Positions 20,636 to 31,214 of a DNA stretch of 64,000 nucleotides are shown here, in pieces (position 1 is the first letter of the stretch; each line of letters starts with the position of its first letter). The stretch covers positions 113,293 to 177,292 of the forward strand of contig NZ_FZOL01000002.1 of assembly GCF_900188455.1 (NCBI RefSeq), given 5' to 3'. Source of the stretch: Pseudomonas japonica (lineage in GTDB: Bacteria > Pseudomonadota > Gammaproteobacteria > Pseudomonadales > Pseudomonadaceae). A program made the translations under genes and the position numbers. The notes beneath the pieces are model-generated. The model saw nothing but the letters and a program-made list of their open reading frames with translations, searched no databases and was not told the DNA's origin.

Positions 20636-21589
20636 ATGAGCGTTCGCCTCGGCATTGTCATGGACCCCATCGCGTCCATCTCCTACAAGAAGGACAGCTC
20701 GCTGGCCATGCTGCTGGCCGCCCAGGCGCGTGGCTGGACGCTGTTCTACATGGAGCAGAAGGACCTTTACCTGGGTGCCGGCCAGGCCCGCGCGCGGATG
20801 CGCCCGCTGAAAGTCTTCGCCAACCCGGAGCGCTGGTTCGAGCTGGAGGCCGAGCAGGACAGCCCGCTGGCCGAGCTGGACGTGATCCTGATGCGCAAGG
20901 ACCCGCCCTTCGACCTGGAGTTCGTCTACAGCACCTACCTGCTGGAGCAGGCCGAGGCCGAAGGCGTGCTGGTGGTCAACCGCCCGCAGAGCCTGCGCGA
21001 CTGCAACGAGAAGCTGTTCGCCACGCGCTTCCCGCAGTGCATGGCGCCGACCCTGGTCAGCCGCCGCGCCGACATCCTGCGTGAATTCGCCGCCACCCAC
21101 GGCGACGTGATCCTCAAGCCGCTGGACGGCATGGGCGGCGCCTCGGTGTTCCGTCACCGTCCGGGCGACCCCAACCTCTCGGTGATCCTCGAAACCCTGA
21201 CCCAGCACGGTCACCAGCAGATCATGGCGCAGGCCTTCCTGCCGGAAATCAAGGACGGCGACAAACGCATCCTGATGATCGACGGCGAGCCGGTGCCTTA
21301 TTGCCTGGCGCGCATCCCGGCCAGCGGCGAGACCCGCGGCAACCTGGCCGCCGGCGGTCGCGGCGAAGCCCGCCCGCTGACCGAGCGCGATCGCTGGATC
21401 GCCGCGCAGGTCGGCCCGAGCCTGCGCGAGAAGGGCCTGCTGTTCGTCGGCCTCGACGTGATCGGCGACTACCTCACCGAAATCAACGTCACCAGCCCGA
21501 CCTGCATCCGCGAGATCGACGCGGCCTACAACACCGATATCGGCGGGCAGTTGATGGACGCCATCGATCGCCAGCTGAAGGCACGCTGA
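20636..21589 (+). CDS. gshB: Glutathione synthetase
   Basis: ATP-grasp ligase of 317 residues that joins glycine to gamma-glutamylcysteine, the second step of glutathione synthesis. It has the family start MSVRLGIVMDPIASISYKKDSS, the glycine-rich ATP loop LKPLDGMGGASVFR, and the C-terminal FVGLDVIGDYLTEINVTSPTCIREID with the metal-binding Glu/Asn pair. Neighbourhood pilG-gshB-tonB matches that of P. aeruginosa, where the adjacent TonB3 is linked to twitching. Confidence 0.96.
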   Translation: MSVRLGIVMDPIASISYKKDSSLAMLLAAQARGWTLFYMEQKDLYLGAGQARARMRPLKVFANPERWFELEAEQDSPLAELDVILMRKDPPFDLEFVYSTYLLEQAEAEGVLVVNRPQSLRDCNEKLFATRFPQCMAPTLVSRRADILREFAATHGDVILKPLDGMGGASVFRHRPGDPNLSVILETLTQHGHQQIMAQAFLPEIKDGDKRILMIDGEPVPYCLARIPASGETRGNLAAGGRGEARPLTERDRWIAAQVGPSLREKGLLFVGLDVIGDYLTEINVTSPTCIREIDAAYNTDIGGQLMDAIDRQLKAR

Positions 21590-21676
21590 CCGACGACAAG
21601 AGGAAACGCCGCGGAGTGGGTTATCATGCCGGTCCTTTGCCACCTGGCTCCCCGCTCCGCCGGTTGTTGACCCTAG

Positions 21677-22579
21677 ATGACGCTTCCCGCCGACCTCCCC
21701 GCCGACCTTGCCCCGCCCCGCGTTCGCGCGGCGGACCGCCTGGGCTTTACCCTGTTCGTGGCGGCGCTGCTGCACCTGGCGCTGATCCTCGGGGTGAGCT
21801 TCAGCTTCGCCAAGCCGGAAGAAATCCGCCGCACCATGGAAATCACCCTGGCCACCTTCAAGAGCGAAGTGGCGCCGAAAAAGGCTGATTTCCTCGCCCA
21901 GGAGAATCAGCAGGGCAGCGGCACCCTGGACAAGGCGGAGGTACCGAAGACCACCGAAGTGGCGCCGTTCCAGGACAACAAGGTGAACAAGGTCACGCCA
22001 CCGCCGGTCTCGCGCCAGGAAGACGTGCCACCACCACCGGCCAAGGCCGCGGTCACCACGGTCGCGCCAAAGCCGCAGAAAGTGCAGCCCGCGCCCAAGG
22101 AAGCCAAGCCACAGCAGGCACCGAAGGCCCAGACGCCGGACTTCGACAGTTCGCAACTGTCCAGCCAGATCGCCAGCCTCGAAGCCGAACTGGCCAACGA
22201 ACAACAGCTCTACGCCAAGCGTCCGCGCATCCACCGCCTCAGCGCGGCCTCGACCATGCGCGACAAGGGCGCCTGGTACAAGGACGAATGGCGCAAGAAA
22301 GTCGAGCGCATCGGCAACCTCAATTACCCCGACGAAGCCCGTCGCCAGCAGATCTACGGCAGCCTGCGACTGATGGTCTCGATCAACCGCGACGGCTCGC
22401 TGTACGAAGTGCTGGTGCTGGAATCGTCCGGGCAGCCGCTGCTGGACCAGGCGGCGCAGCGCATCGTGCGCCTGGCGGCGCCCTTCGCGCCGTTCACCGG
22501 CGACCTGTCGGACATCGACCGGCTGGAAATCATCCGGACCTGGCGCTTCGCCCGCGGCGACCGCCTGTCGAGCAATTAG
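21677..22579 (+). CDS. TonB family energy-transducing protein
   Basis: A 300-residue inner-membrane protein with a short cytoplasmic N-terminus, one membrane helix at about 28-47 (GFTLFVAALLHLALILGVSF, with the TonB-type SxxxH-like His), a long Pro/Lys/Ala-rich periplasmic spacer (about 95-165) and a C-terminal TonB domain from about 215 (NYPDEARRQQIYGSLRLMVSINRDGSLYEV). There is no exbB or exbD beside it. In P. aeruginosa the gene in this position, tonB3, is needed for normal twitching motility; orthology is inferred from position and architecture. Confidence 0.88.
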   Translation: MTLPADLPADLAPPRVRAADRLGFTLFVAALLHLALILGVSFSFAKPEEIRRTMEITLATFKSEVAPKKADFLAQENQQGSGTLDKAEVPKTTEVAPFQDNKVNKVTPPPVSRQEDVPPPPAKAAVTTVAPKPQKVQPAPKEAKPQQAPKAQTPDFDSSQLSSQIASLEAELANEQQLYAKRPRIHRLSAASTMRDKGAWYKDEWRKKVERIGNLNYPDEARRQQIYGSLRLMVSINRDGSLYEVLVLESSGQPLLDQAAQRIVRLAAPFAPFTGDLSDIDRLEIIRTWRFARGDRLSSN

Positions 22580-22627
22580 CGACACCCCGGCTTGTCAGCC
22601 CGGCCCCTCGCCGCCACACTACTAGGC

Positions 22628-23197
22628 ATGAAAAACTTCAGCCCGAGTTACCTCAAGCATCAGTTCCTGATCGCCATGCCCCACATGGCGGACCCGAATT
22701 TTGCCCAGACCCTGACCTACATCGTCGAGCACAACGCCAACGGTGCCATGGGCCTGGTGATCAACCGTCCGCAGGAGCTGAACCTGGCCGACATCCTCGA
22801 GCAACTGCGCCCCGAGGAAGAACCGTCGCCCTCCAGCCTGAACGTGCCGATCTACATCGGCGGGCCGGTGCAGACCGACCGCGGCTTCGTCCTGCACAGC
22901 GCTGACAAGTCCTACCAGGCCACCATCCAGCTCGATGGCCTGGCGCTGTCCACCTCGCAGGACGTGCTGTTCGCCATCGCCAACGGCAGCGGCCCGCGCA
23001 ACAGCCTGATCACCCTCGGCTACGCCGGCTGGGAAGCCGGGCAACTGGAGGCCGAACTGGCCGACAACGCCTGGCTGAACTGCCCGTTCGACGCGGAAAT
23101 CCTCTTCGGCATGGCCACCGAGCTGCGCCTCGATGCCGCCGCCGCGCGCCTGGGCATCAACCTGCACCTGCTGACCAGCCAGGCGGGGCACGCCTGA
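22628..23197 (+). CDS. algH: YqgE/AlgH family protein
   Basis: A 189-residue member of the UPF0301 family. Start chosen at 22628 (MKNFSPSYLKHQFLIAMPHM), the conserved N-terminus; an ATG 36 bases earlier has no homologous extension. Family motifs present: FAQTLTYIVEHNANGAMGLVINRP, GGPVQTDRGFVLH, GYAGWEAGQLEAEL. AlgH was first named in P. aeruginosa as a regulator of alginate genes, but its biochemical role is unsettled. It ends on the start codon of ruvX (TGATG), which indicates coupling. Confidence 0.93.
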   Translation: MKNFSPSYLKHQFLIAMPHMADPNFAQTLTYIVEHNANGAMGLVINRPQELNLADILEQLRPEEEPSPSSLNVPIYIGGPVQTDRGFVLHSADKSYQATIQLDGLALSTSQDVLFAIANGSGPRNSLITLGYAGWEAGQLEAELADNAWLNCPFDAEILFGMATELRLDAAAARLGINLHLLTSQAGHA

Positions 23198-23628
23198 TGG
23201 CCGAGCTTCGTCTGCTGCTGGGTTTCGACTACGGCAGCAAGCAGATCGGTGTCGCCGTCGGCCAGGTCATCACCGGCCAGGCCCGCGAGCTGTGCACCCT
23301 GAAGGCGCAGAACGGCGTGCCGGACTGGAGCCAGATCGAAAAACTGATCAAGGAGTGGCAACCCGATGCCCTGGTGGTCGGCCTGCCGCTCAACATGGAC
23401 GGCACTCCCAGCGAGATGAGCGAGCGCGCCGAAAAGTTCGCCCGCCGCCTGAACGGCCGCTTCAACCTGCCGGTACACACCCACGACGAACGCCTGACCA
23501 CCTTCGAGGCCAAGGGCGAGCGCATGGCCCGTGGCGGCCAGCGCGGCAGTTATCGCGACAACCCGGTCGATGCCATCGCCGCCGCCCTGCTCCTGCAAGG
23601 CTGGCTGGAGGCCAATACCGCGTCGTAA
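23197..23628 (+). CDS. ruvX: RuvX/YqgF family Holliday junction resolvase-like protein
   Basis: RNase H-fold protein of 143 residues, implicated in 16S rRNA 5' maturation and anti-termination in E. coli and essential there. Expected motifs: GFDYGSKQIGVAVG (first acidic residue), VVGLPLNMDGTPSEMS, HDERLTTFEA and DAIAAALLLQGWL at the C-terminus. Overlaps algH by one base and precedes pyrR; the algH-ruvX-pyrR-pyrB order is conserved in pseudomonads. Confidence 0.94.
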   Translation: MAELRLLLGFDYGSKQIGVAVGQVITGQARELCTLKAQNGVPDWSQIEKLIKEWQPDALVVGLPLNMDGTPSEMSERAEKFARRLNGRFNLPVHTHDERLTTFEAKGERMARGGQRGSYRDNPVDAIAAALLLQGWLEANTAS

Positions 23629-23689
23629 CCCCCGAATCATTGGTTTCGAGTCGGGCCAGCCCACTGCCCCGGCCTCTTGAGGAGCAAGC

Positions 23690-24208
23690 ATGAGCCTACC
23701 CAATCCCGCCGAACTGATCCGGCAGATGGCCGTCGACCTTCGCGCCCATCTGAACCGTCGCAACATTGCCGAGCCGCGCTTCATCGGTATCCGTACCGGT
23801 GGCGTCTGGGTGGCCCAGGCGCTGCTCGACGAACTGGGCAACACGACCGCCCTCGGCACCCTCGACGTGTCCTTCTACCGTGACGACTTCAGCCAGAACG
23901 GCCTGCACCCGCAGGTGCGCCCGTCGGAGCTGCCGTTCGAGATCGAAGGCCAGCACCTGGTGCTGGTGGACGACGTGCTGATGAGCGGCCGGACCATCCG
24001 CGCCGCGCTCAACGAGCTGTTCGACTATGGCCGCCCGGCCAGCGTGACCCTGGTCTGCCTGCTCGACCTGGATGCCGGGGAACTGCCGATCCGCCCGAAC
24101 GTGGTCGGCGCCACCCTGTCGCTGGCCCCCCATGAACGGGTAAAATTGCTCGGCCCCGCGCCGCTCGTCCTCGAGCGCCAGGACCTCGCCTCCGCTTCCG
24201 CCCTTTAA
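23690..24208 (+). CDS. pyrR: PyrR, uracil phosphoribosyltransferase-like pyr regulator
   Basis: A 172-residue type I PRTase-fold protein. The PRPP-binding loop [16 protein letters not shown] is at about 91-106, preceded by the flexible [15 protein letters not shown] loop characteristic of PyrR. In Gram-positives PyrR attenuates pyr transcription; in Pseudomonas the protein is bifunctional but the mechanism is less clear. No obvious attenuator hairpin precedes pyrB, since only 12 bases separate the two genes. Confidence 0.93.
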   Translation: MSLPNPAELIRQMAVDLRAHLNRRNIAEPRFIGIRTGGVWVAQALLDELGNTTALGTLDVSFYRDDFSQNGLHPQVRPSELPFEIEGQHLVLVDDVLMSGRTIRAALNELFDYGRPASVTLVCLLDLDAGELPIRPNVVGATLSLAPHERVKLLGPAPLVLERQDLASASAL

Positions 24209-24220
24209 GAGTCCCCCGCG

Positions 24221-25221
<1,001 letters not shown>

Positions 25222-25225
<4 letters not shown>

Positions 25226-26493
25226 CCCTCAGTATCCTCGGCGCCCGGGTCATCGACCCCAACAGCGGCCTGGACCAGGTCACCGACCTGCACACCGATG
25301 CCGGCAAGATCGTCGCCATCGGCGCCGCGCCCGCGGGCTTCAAGGCGATCCGCAGCATCGACGCCAGCGGCCTGGTGGTCGCGCCAGGCCTGGTCGACCT
25401 CAGCGTGTCCCTGCGCGAGCCGGGCTACAGCCGCAAGGGCACCATCGCCAGCGAAACCCGCGCCGCCGCCGCCGGTGGCGTCACCAGCCTGTGCTGCCCG
25501 CCACGTACCAAACCGGTGCTGGACACGCCCGCGGTCGCCGAACTGGTCCTCGACCGCGCCCGCGAAGCCGGGCACGCCAAGGTGTTCCCGGTCGGTGCCC
25601 TGAGCAAGGGTCTGGAAGGCGAGCAACTGGCCGAACTGGTGGCCCTGCGCGACACCGGTTGCGTGGCCTTCGGCAACGGCCTGGACAGCTTCCGCAATAC
25701 CCGCACCCTGTGCCGGGCCCTGGAGTACGCGGCCACCTTCGACCTGACGGTGGTGTTCCACTCCCAGGATCGCGACCTGGCCGCCGGCGGCCTGGCCCAC
25801 GAAGGCGCCATGGCCAGCTTCCTTGGCCTGGCGGGCATCCCGGAGACCGCCGAGACCGTGGCCCTGGCCCGTGACCTGCTGCTGGTGGAACAGACCGGCG
25901 TGCGCGCGCACTTCAGCCAGCTGACCAGCGCCCGCGGCGCGCAACTGATCGCCCAGGCCCAGGCCCGCGGCCTGCCGGTCACCGCCGATGTGGCGCTGTA
26001 CCAACTGATCCTCACCGACGAAGCGCTGGTGGACTTCTCCAGCCTGTACCACGTGCAACCGCCGCTGCGCACCCGCGCCGACCGCGACGGCCTGCGCGAG
26101 GCGGTGAAGTCCGGGGTGATCCAGGCGATCTCCAGCCATCACCAGCCCCATGAACGGGATGCCAAGCTGGCGCCATTCGGCGCCACCGAGCCGGGCATCA
26201 GCAGCGTCGAAGTGCTGCTGCCACTGGCATTGACCCTGGTGGAGGACGGCCTGCTCGACCTGCCGACCCTGCTCCAGCGCCTGTCCGCCGGCCCTGCCGC
26301 GGCACTGCGCCTGCCCGTCGGTGAGCTGCGCGTCGGCGCGGCGGCCGACCTGGTGCTGTTCGACCCGAAAGCCTCGACCGTGGTGGGCGAGCAATGGCGC
26401 TCGAAGGGCGACAACTGCCCGTTCATCGGTCATTGCCTGCCGGGTGCGGTGCGCTACACCGTGGTGGATGGGCATATCAGCCACGAGGGCTGA
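25222..26493 (+). CDS. pyrC': PyrC', inactive dihydroorotase-like partner of PyrB
   Basis: A 423-residue amidohydrolase-fold protein read from a GTG start that overlaps the pyrB stop. In active dihydroorotases the first metal-binding motif is HxH after PGLID; here residues 58-67 read [10 protein letters not shown], so both histidines are serine (Ser61, Ser63). This is the known Pseudomonas pseudo-dihydroorotase, which has no DHOase activity and is needed for assembly or activity of the ATCase holoenzyme. A separate active pyrC must exist elsewhere. Confidence 0.95.
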
Positions 26494-26510
26494 GGCCATA
26501 TCACCCTCCC

Positions 26511-26619
26511 GTAGGAGCGAGGCTTGCCCGCGAAGGACCGCATAGCGGTCCCAAAATGGCATTGCCGATTCTATTTTGGGACCGCTATGCGGTCCTTCGC
26601 GGGCAAGCCACGCTCCTAC
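26511..26619. repeat. REP pair (inverted), GTAGGAGCG family
   Basis: Inverted REP copies after pyrC', with inner palindrome GGACCGCATAGCGGTCC mirrored as GGACCGCTATGCGGTCC. The near-complete symmetry over 109 bases can act as a transcript-end stabiliser or terminator-like element. Confidence 0.92.
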
Positions 26620-26741
26620 AACGGATCTGCACGGCCCCAAGACCAAGGTCGCACCGCCCATCTGTCAAGGTTGAAATCCTTCCCCGCACCCCCATATGAG
26701 TCTGCACAGGCATTTTCGCCCCGCTGCGTGGAGACTCTCCC

Positions 26742-27272
26742 TTGACCACCATCGTTTCAGTTCGTCGCCACGGCAAAGTCGTCATGGGCGGCGACGGCCA
26801 GGTTTCCCTCGGCAACACCGTGATGAAAGGCAACGCCAAGAAGGTCCGTCGCCTGTACCACGGCCAGGTCATCGCTGGTTTCGCCGGCGCCACCGCCGAC
26901 GCCTTCACCCTGTTCGAACGTTTCGAAGGCCAACTGGAAAAACACCAGGGCCACCTGATCCGCGCCGCCGTCGAGCTGGCCAAGGAATGGCGTACCGACC
27001 GTTCCCTGAGCCGCCTGGAAGCCATGCTCGCGGTCGCCAACAAGGACGCTTCGCTGATCATCACCGGCAACGGCGATGTGGTCGAACCCGAAGACGGCCT
27101 GATCGCCATGGGCTCCGGTGGCGCCTACGCCCAGGCCGCGGCCCGCGCCCTGCTGCAGAAAACCGACCTGTCGGCCCGGGAAATCGCCGAGACCGCCCTG
27201 AACATCGCCGGCGACATCTGCGTGTTCACCAACCACAACCTGACCATCGAGGAGCAGGACCTGGCCGAGTGA
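26742..27272 (+). CDS. hslV: HslV, proteolytic subunit of the HslUV protease
   Basis: A 176-residue threonine peptidase of the proteasome beta fold. The start is a TTG at 26742, preceded by GGAG; after Met removal the catalytic Thr is exposed (M-TTIVSVRR). [28 protein letters not shown] and [14 protein letters not shown] are diagnostic. hslU follows after 76 bases. The promoter would be in the 120 bases after the REP pair; a sigma-32 site is expected for this pair but I could not identify one clearly. Confidence 0.96.
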   Translation: MTTIVSVRRHGKVVMGGDGQVSLGNTVMKGNAKKVRRLYHGQVIAGFAGATADAFTLFERFEGQLEKHQGHLIRAAVELAKEWRTDRSLSRLEAMLAVANKDASLIITGNGDVVEPEDGLIAMGSGGAYAQAAARALLQKTDLSAREIAETALNIAGDICVFTNHNLTIEEQDLAE

Positions 27273-27348
27273 TTCAGCTGTTCTGGCGCCCGGATACATC
27301 GCCGGGCTTTTCCACGCTGAATCCATTGCCACGGGACCACCACATACC

Positions 27349-28686
27349 ATGTCCATGACCCCCCGCGAGATCGTTCACGAACTCAACCGCCACATCATCG
27401 GCCAGGACGACGCCAAGCGCGCCGTGGCCATCGCCCTGCGCAACCGCTGGCGGCGCATGCAACTGCCCGCCGAACTGCGCGTCGAGGTGACGCCGAAGAA
27501 CATCCTGATGATCGGCCCTACCGGCGTCGGCAAGACCGAAATCGCCCGCCGCCTGGCCAAGCTGGCCAACGCGCCGTTCATCAAGGTCGAAGCGACCAAG
27601 TTCACCGAAGTCGGCTACGTCGGCCGCGACGTCGAGTCGATCATCCGTGACCTGGCCGACGCAGCGATCAAGATGCTCCGCGAGCAGGAAATGATCCGCG
27701 TGCGCCACCGCGCCGAGGACGCCGCCGAGGACCGGATCCTCGACGCCCTGCTGCCACCCGCGCGTGCCGGCTTCAACGAAGACCCGGCGCCGAGCCAGGA
27801 CTCCAACACCCGCCAGCTGTTCCGCAAGCGCCTGCGTGAAGGCCAGCTGGACGACAAGGAAATCGAGATCGAAGTGGCCGAGGCCATGGGTGTCGACATT
27901 TCCGCGCCGCCGGGCATGGAAGAGATGACCAACCAGCTGCAGAACCTGTTCGCCAACATGGGCAAGGGCAAGCGCAAGAGCCGCAAGCTCAAGGTCAAGG
28001 AAGCGCTCAAGCTGGTACGTGACGAGGAAGCCGGTCGCCTGGTCAACGAGGAAGAGCTCAAGGCCAAGGCCCTGGAAGCGGTCGAGCAGCACGGCATCGT
28101 GTTCATCGACGAGATCGACAAGGTGGCCAAGCGCGGCAACGTCGGCGGCGCCGATGTCTCCCGCGAAGGCGTGCAGCGCGACCTGCTGCCGCTGATCGAA
28201 GGCTGCACGGTCAACACCAAGCTGGGCATGGTCAAGACCGACCACATCCTGTTCATCGCGTCCGGCGCCTTCCACCTGAGCAAGCCGAGCGACCTGGTGC
28301 CCGAGCTGCAGGGTCGTCTGCCGATCCGCGTCGAGCTCAAGGCCCTGACCCCGGAAGACTTCGAGCGCATCCTCAGCGAGCCGCACGCGTCGCTGACCCT
28401 GCAATACAGCGAACTGCTGAAGACCGAAGGCCTGAACATCGAGTTCGTACCGGAAGGCATCAAGCGCCTCGCCGAGATCGCCTGGCAGGTCAACGAGAAG
28501 ACCGAGAACATCGGTGCCCGTCGCCTGCACACCCTGCTCGAACGCCTGCTCGAAGAGGTGTCGTTCAGCGCCGGTGACCTGGCCAGCGCCCACAGCGAAG
28601 CGCCGATCCGCATCGACGCCGACTACGTCAACAGCCACCTCGGCGAGCTGGCGCAGAACGAAGACCTGTCGCGCTACATCCTGTAA
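27349..28686 (+). CDS. hslU: HslU, ATPase subunit of the HslUV protease
   Basis: A 445-residue Clp/Hsp100-family unfoldase that feeds substrates to HslV. Walker [16 protein letters not shown] at about 56-70, the pore loop GYVGRDV, Walker [10 protein letters not shown] at about 250-258 and the C-terminal LSRYIL tail that docks into HslV are all present. The charged insertion I-domain lies between about 110 and 240. Heat-shock regulation is the rule for this operon. Confidence 0.97.
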   Translation: MSMTPREIVHELNRHIIGQDDAKRAVAIALRNRWRRMQLPAELRVEVTPKNILMIGPTGVGKTEIARRLAKLANAPFIKVEATKFTEVGYVGRDVESIIRDLADAAIKMLREQEMIRVRHRAEDAAEDRILDALLPPARAGFNEDPAPSQDSNTRQLFRKRLREGQLDDKEIEIEVAEAMGVDISAPPGMEEMTNQLQNLFANMGKGKRKSRKLKVKEALKLVRDEEAGRLVNEEELKAKALEAVEQHGIVFIDEIDKVAKRGNVGGADVSREGVQRDLLPLIEGCTVNTKLGMVKTDHILFIASGAFHLSKPSDLVPELQGRLPIRVELKALTPEDFERILSEPHASLTLQYSELLKTEGLNIEFVPEGIKRLAEIAWQVNEKTENIGARRLHTLLERLLEEVSFSAGDLASAHSEAPIRIDADYVNSHLGELAQNEDLSRYIL

Positions 28687-28698
28687 GCGCCACGCTTC

Positions 28699-28728
28699 AG
28701 GCGGTAAGCTGCATGCAGCCTACCGCCT
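28699..28728 (+). terminator. Perfect hairpin after hslU
   Basis: AGGCGGTA pairs with TACCGCCT and GCTGC with GCAGC around an AT loop, with two unpaired bases. There is no T-tract afterwards, so it may slow or partly end transcription before the DUF971 gene, or stabilise the hslVU transcript. Confidence 0.5.
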
Positions 28729-28745
28729 GTACCAGGAAGCCACTC

Positions 28746-29123
28746 ATGACCCGCCTGCCCACCGCGATCAACCTGCACAAAGCCTCGAAGACCCTGACGC
28801 TCACCTACGCGCCGAACGAGGTCTACACCCTCCCCGCCGAATTCCTCCGGGTGCATTCACCCTCCGCCGAAGTCCAGGGCCACGGCAATCCGATCCTGCA
28901 ATTTGGCAAGATCGGCGTCGGCCTGAGCAAGCTCGAACCCGCCGGCCAGTACGCACTGAAATTGAGCTTCGACGATGGCCATGACAGCGGCCTGTTCACC
29001 TGGGAATACCTCGAGCAGCTGTGCCTGCGCCAGGACGAACTCTGGGCCGAATATCTCAAGGATCTCGCCGCCGCCGGCAAATCCCGCGACCCGTCCGAGT
29101 CTGTCATCAAGCTGATGCTCTAG
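28746..29123 (+). CDS. DUF971 (gamma-butyrobetaine hydroxylase-like N-terminal) protein
   Basis: A 125-residue protein. Start at 28746 (MTRLPTAINLHKASKTLTL) is preceded by AGGA; an ATG 33 bases upstream lies inside the hairpin region and is less likely. The DUF971 core is visible: LPAEFLRVHSPSAEVQGHG and YALKLSFDDGHDSGLFTWEYL. The family resembles the small N-terminal domain of gamma-butyrobetaine hydroxylases and some members are linked to Fe-S proteins; the role here is unknown. It sits between hslVU and the PHA cluster as in other pseudomonads. Confidence 0.9.
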   Translation: MTRLPTAINLHKASKTLTLTYAPNEVYTLPAEFLRVHSPSAEVQGHGNPILQFGKIGVGLSKLEPAGQYALKLSFDDGHDSGLFTWEYLEQLCLRQDELWAEYLKDLAAAGKSRDPSESVIKLML

Positions 29124-29139
29124 CCCGGTACTCTCCTGT

Positions 29140-29159
29140 TTTAGAGCGCATTTTCTAAA
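29140..29159 (+). promoter_or_regulatory. Predicted PhaD operator upstream of phaC1
   Basis: TTTAGA, 8 bases, TCTAAA: perfect inverted 6-bp half-sites with the spacing reported for PhaD operators in P. putida. It matches the box before phaI (35855-35874) at 14 of 20 positions when both are read toward their gene. It lies in the 353-bp non-coding stretch 29124-29476. Confidence 0.7.
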
Positions 29160-29240
29160 GCGATCTGCTTGAATGGCTGCGGCACCGGCCAGCCTCTGGC
29201 CGGCTTGCGCATTGATGGAAAGTCGGGTAACCAATGGATC

Positions 29241-29256
29241 TGGCAGGTTCTCTGCA
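29241..29256 (+). promoter_or_regulatory. Sigma-54-type promoter upstream of phaC1
   Basis: TGGCAGGTTCTCTGCA has GG and GC exactly 10 bases apart, as required at -24/-12 (consensus TGGCAC-N5-TTGCA). The predicted start near 29267 gives a leader of about 210 bases. Sigma-54-like promoters have been noted before phaC1 in P. aeruginosa. The rest of the leader, up to 29476, shows only scattered short inverted repeats. Confidence 0.6.
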
Positions 29257-29476
29257 TCTTTTCGCAGAAGATCGAGAACGGGCCGGCATGCAGAGAACGC
29301 GAGCGAAAGCAGGCAGTCTTCACCCGCGGACACTACCCGCAACGCTCAACGCTGCTCAGCGCCGGCCCGCAGGATCGCAACTCGTTATCACTGGTCACCC
29401 GAGCAGCAGTACCGGCATCGTCTGGTCAACGCCAGGCGCACAGCGGTACTCGTCTCAGGACAACGGAGCGTCGTAG

Positions 29477-31156
29477 ATGAGCAACAAGAGTAACGATGAC
29501 CTGCAGCGCCAAGCCTCGGAAAACACCCTGGGTCTGAACCCGGTCATAGGCTTGCGCCGCAAGGATTTGCTGACTTCTGCCCGCATGGTGCTGCGCCAGG
29601 CCATCCGGCAGCCGCTGCACAGCGCCAAGCACGTCGCGCACTTCGGCATGGAGCTCAAGGACGTGATCTTCGGCAAATCCGGCCTGCAGCCGGAAGGCGA
29701 CGATCGTCGCTTCAACGACCCGGCCTGGAGCCAGAACCCCCTGTATCGCCGCTACCTGCAGACCTACCTGGCCTGGCGCAAGGAGCTGCATGACTGGGTC
29801 GGCGACAGCAGCCTGTCCGACACCGATATCAGCCGTGCCCACTTCGTCATCAACCTGATGACCGAAGCCATGGCACCGACCAACACCATGGCCAACCCGG
29901 CGGCGGTCAAGCGCTTCTTCGAAACCGGCGGCAAGAGCCTGCTCGACGGCCTCTCCAACCTGGCCAAGGACCTGGTGAACAACGGCGGCATGCCAAGCCA
30001 GGTCAACATGGACGCCTTCGAGGTCGGCAAGAACCTCGGTACCAGTGAAGGCGCGGTGGTGTACCGCAACGACGTGCTGGAGCTGATCCAGTACAGCCCG
30101 ATCACCGAGCAGGTGCATGAGCGGCCGCTGCTGGTGGTGCCACCGCAGATCAACAAGTTCTACGTCTTCGACCTCAGCCCGGAAAAGAGCCTGGCGCGCT
30201 TCTGCCTGCGCTCCACCGTGCAGACCTTCATCGTCAGCTGGCGCAACCCGACCAAGGCACAGCGCGAGTGGGGGCTGTCGACGTATATCGACGCGCTGAA
30301 GGAAGCCGTCGACGTGGTCCTGGCCATCACCGGCAGCGACGACCTGAACATGCTCGGCGCCTGCTCCGGCGGCATCACCTGCACCGCGCTGGTCGGCCAC
30401 TATGCGGCATTGGGGGAAAAGAAGGTCAACGCCATGACCCTGCTGGTCAGCGTCCTCGATACCACCCTCAATACCCAGGTCGCGCTGTTCGTCGACGAAC
30501 AGACCCTCGAGGCAGCCAAGCGCCACTCCTACCAGGCCGGGGTGCTGGAGGGGCGCGACATGGCCAAGGTGTTCGCCTGGATGCGCCCCAATGACCTGAT
30601 CTGGAACTACTGGGTCAACAACTACCTGTTGGGCAACGAACCACCGGTGTTCGACATCCTGTTCTGGAACAACGACACCACGCGCCTGCCCGCCGCCTTC
30701 CACGGCGACCTGATCGAGATGTTCAAGAACAACCCGCTGACCCGCCCCGACGCCCTGGAAGTCTGCGGCACGCCGATCGACCTGAAGCAGGTGACCACCG
30801 ACATCTTCTGCGTCGCCGGTACCTCCGACCACATCACCCCGTGGCAGTCCTGCTACAAATCGGCGCAGCTGTTCGGCGGCAACGTGGAGTTCCTGCTGTC
30901 CAACAGCGGGCACATCCAGAGCATCCTCAACCCGCCGGGCAACCCCAAGGCGCGCTACATGACCAGCACGGAAATGCCCGCCGATGCCAACGACTGGCAA
31001 GAACACTCCAGCAAGCACACCGACTCCTGGTGGCTGTACTGGCAGAAGTGGCTGGGCGAGCGCTCCGGCGAGCTGAAGAATGCACCGGACAGTCTCGGCA
31101 ACAAGGCCTACCCGGCAGGCGAGGCGTCGCCGGGCACCTACGTCCACGAACGTTGA
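29477..31156 (+). CDS. phaC1: Class II poly(3-hydroxyalkanoate) synthase 1
   Basis: A 559-residue synthase polymerising (R)-3-hydroxyacyl-CoA of medium chain length into PHA at the granule surface. The alpha/beta-hydrolase triad is in place: Cys296 in the lipase-like box GACSGG, Asp451 in TSDHITPW and His479 in NSGHIQS, exactly the class II numbering. The N-terminal region (NTLGLNPVIGLRRKDLLTSARMVLRQA) is the usual substrate-influencing domain. First gene of phaC1-phaZ-phaC2-phaD. Confidence 0.98.
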   Translation: MSNKSNDDLQRQASENTLGLNPVIGLRRKDLLTSARMVLRQAIRQPLHSAKHVAHFGMELKDVIFGKSGLQPEGDDRRFNDPAWSQNPLYRRYLQTYLAWRKELHDWVGDSSLSDTDISRAHFVINLMTEAMAPTNTMANPAAVKRFFETGGKSLLDGLSNLAKDLVNNGGMPSQVNMDAFEVGKNLGTSEGAVVYRNDVLELIQYSPITEQVHERPLLVVPPQINKFYVFDLSPEKSLARFCLRSTVQTFIVSWRNPTKAQREWGLSTYIDALKEAVDVVLAITGSDDLNMLGACSGGITCTALVGHYAALGEKKVNAMTLLVSVLDTTLNTQVALFVDEQTLEAAKRHSYQAGVLEGRDMAKVFAWMRPNDLIWNYWVNNYLLGNEPPVFDILFWNNDTTRLPAAFHGDLIEMFKNNPLTRPDALEVCGTPIDLKQVTTDIFCVAGTSDHITPWQSCYKSAQLFGGNVEFLLSNSGHIQSILNPPGNPKARYMTSTEMPADANDWQEHSSKHTDSWWLYWQKWLGERSGELKNAPDSLGNKAYPAGEASPGTYVHER

Positions 31157-31163
31157 AACCGCC

Positions 31164-31190
31164 GTGCCGCCGGCCTGAAACCGGCGGCAC
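31164..31190 (+). terminator. GC hairpin between phaC1 and phaZ
   Basis: Ten-base stem GTGCCGCCGG / CCGGCGGCAC with a 7-base loop, 8 bases after the phaC1 stop. No T-tract follows, so partial termination or transcript stabilisation is more likely than full termination. Confidence 0.5.
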
Positions 31191-31214
31191 GCCATTAGCC
31201 GACAGGGTCCGCGC

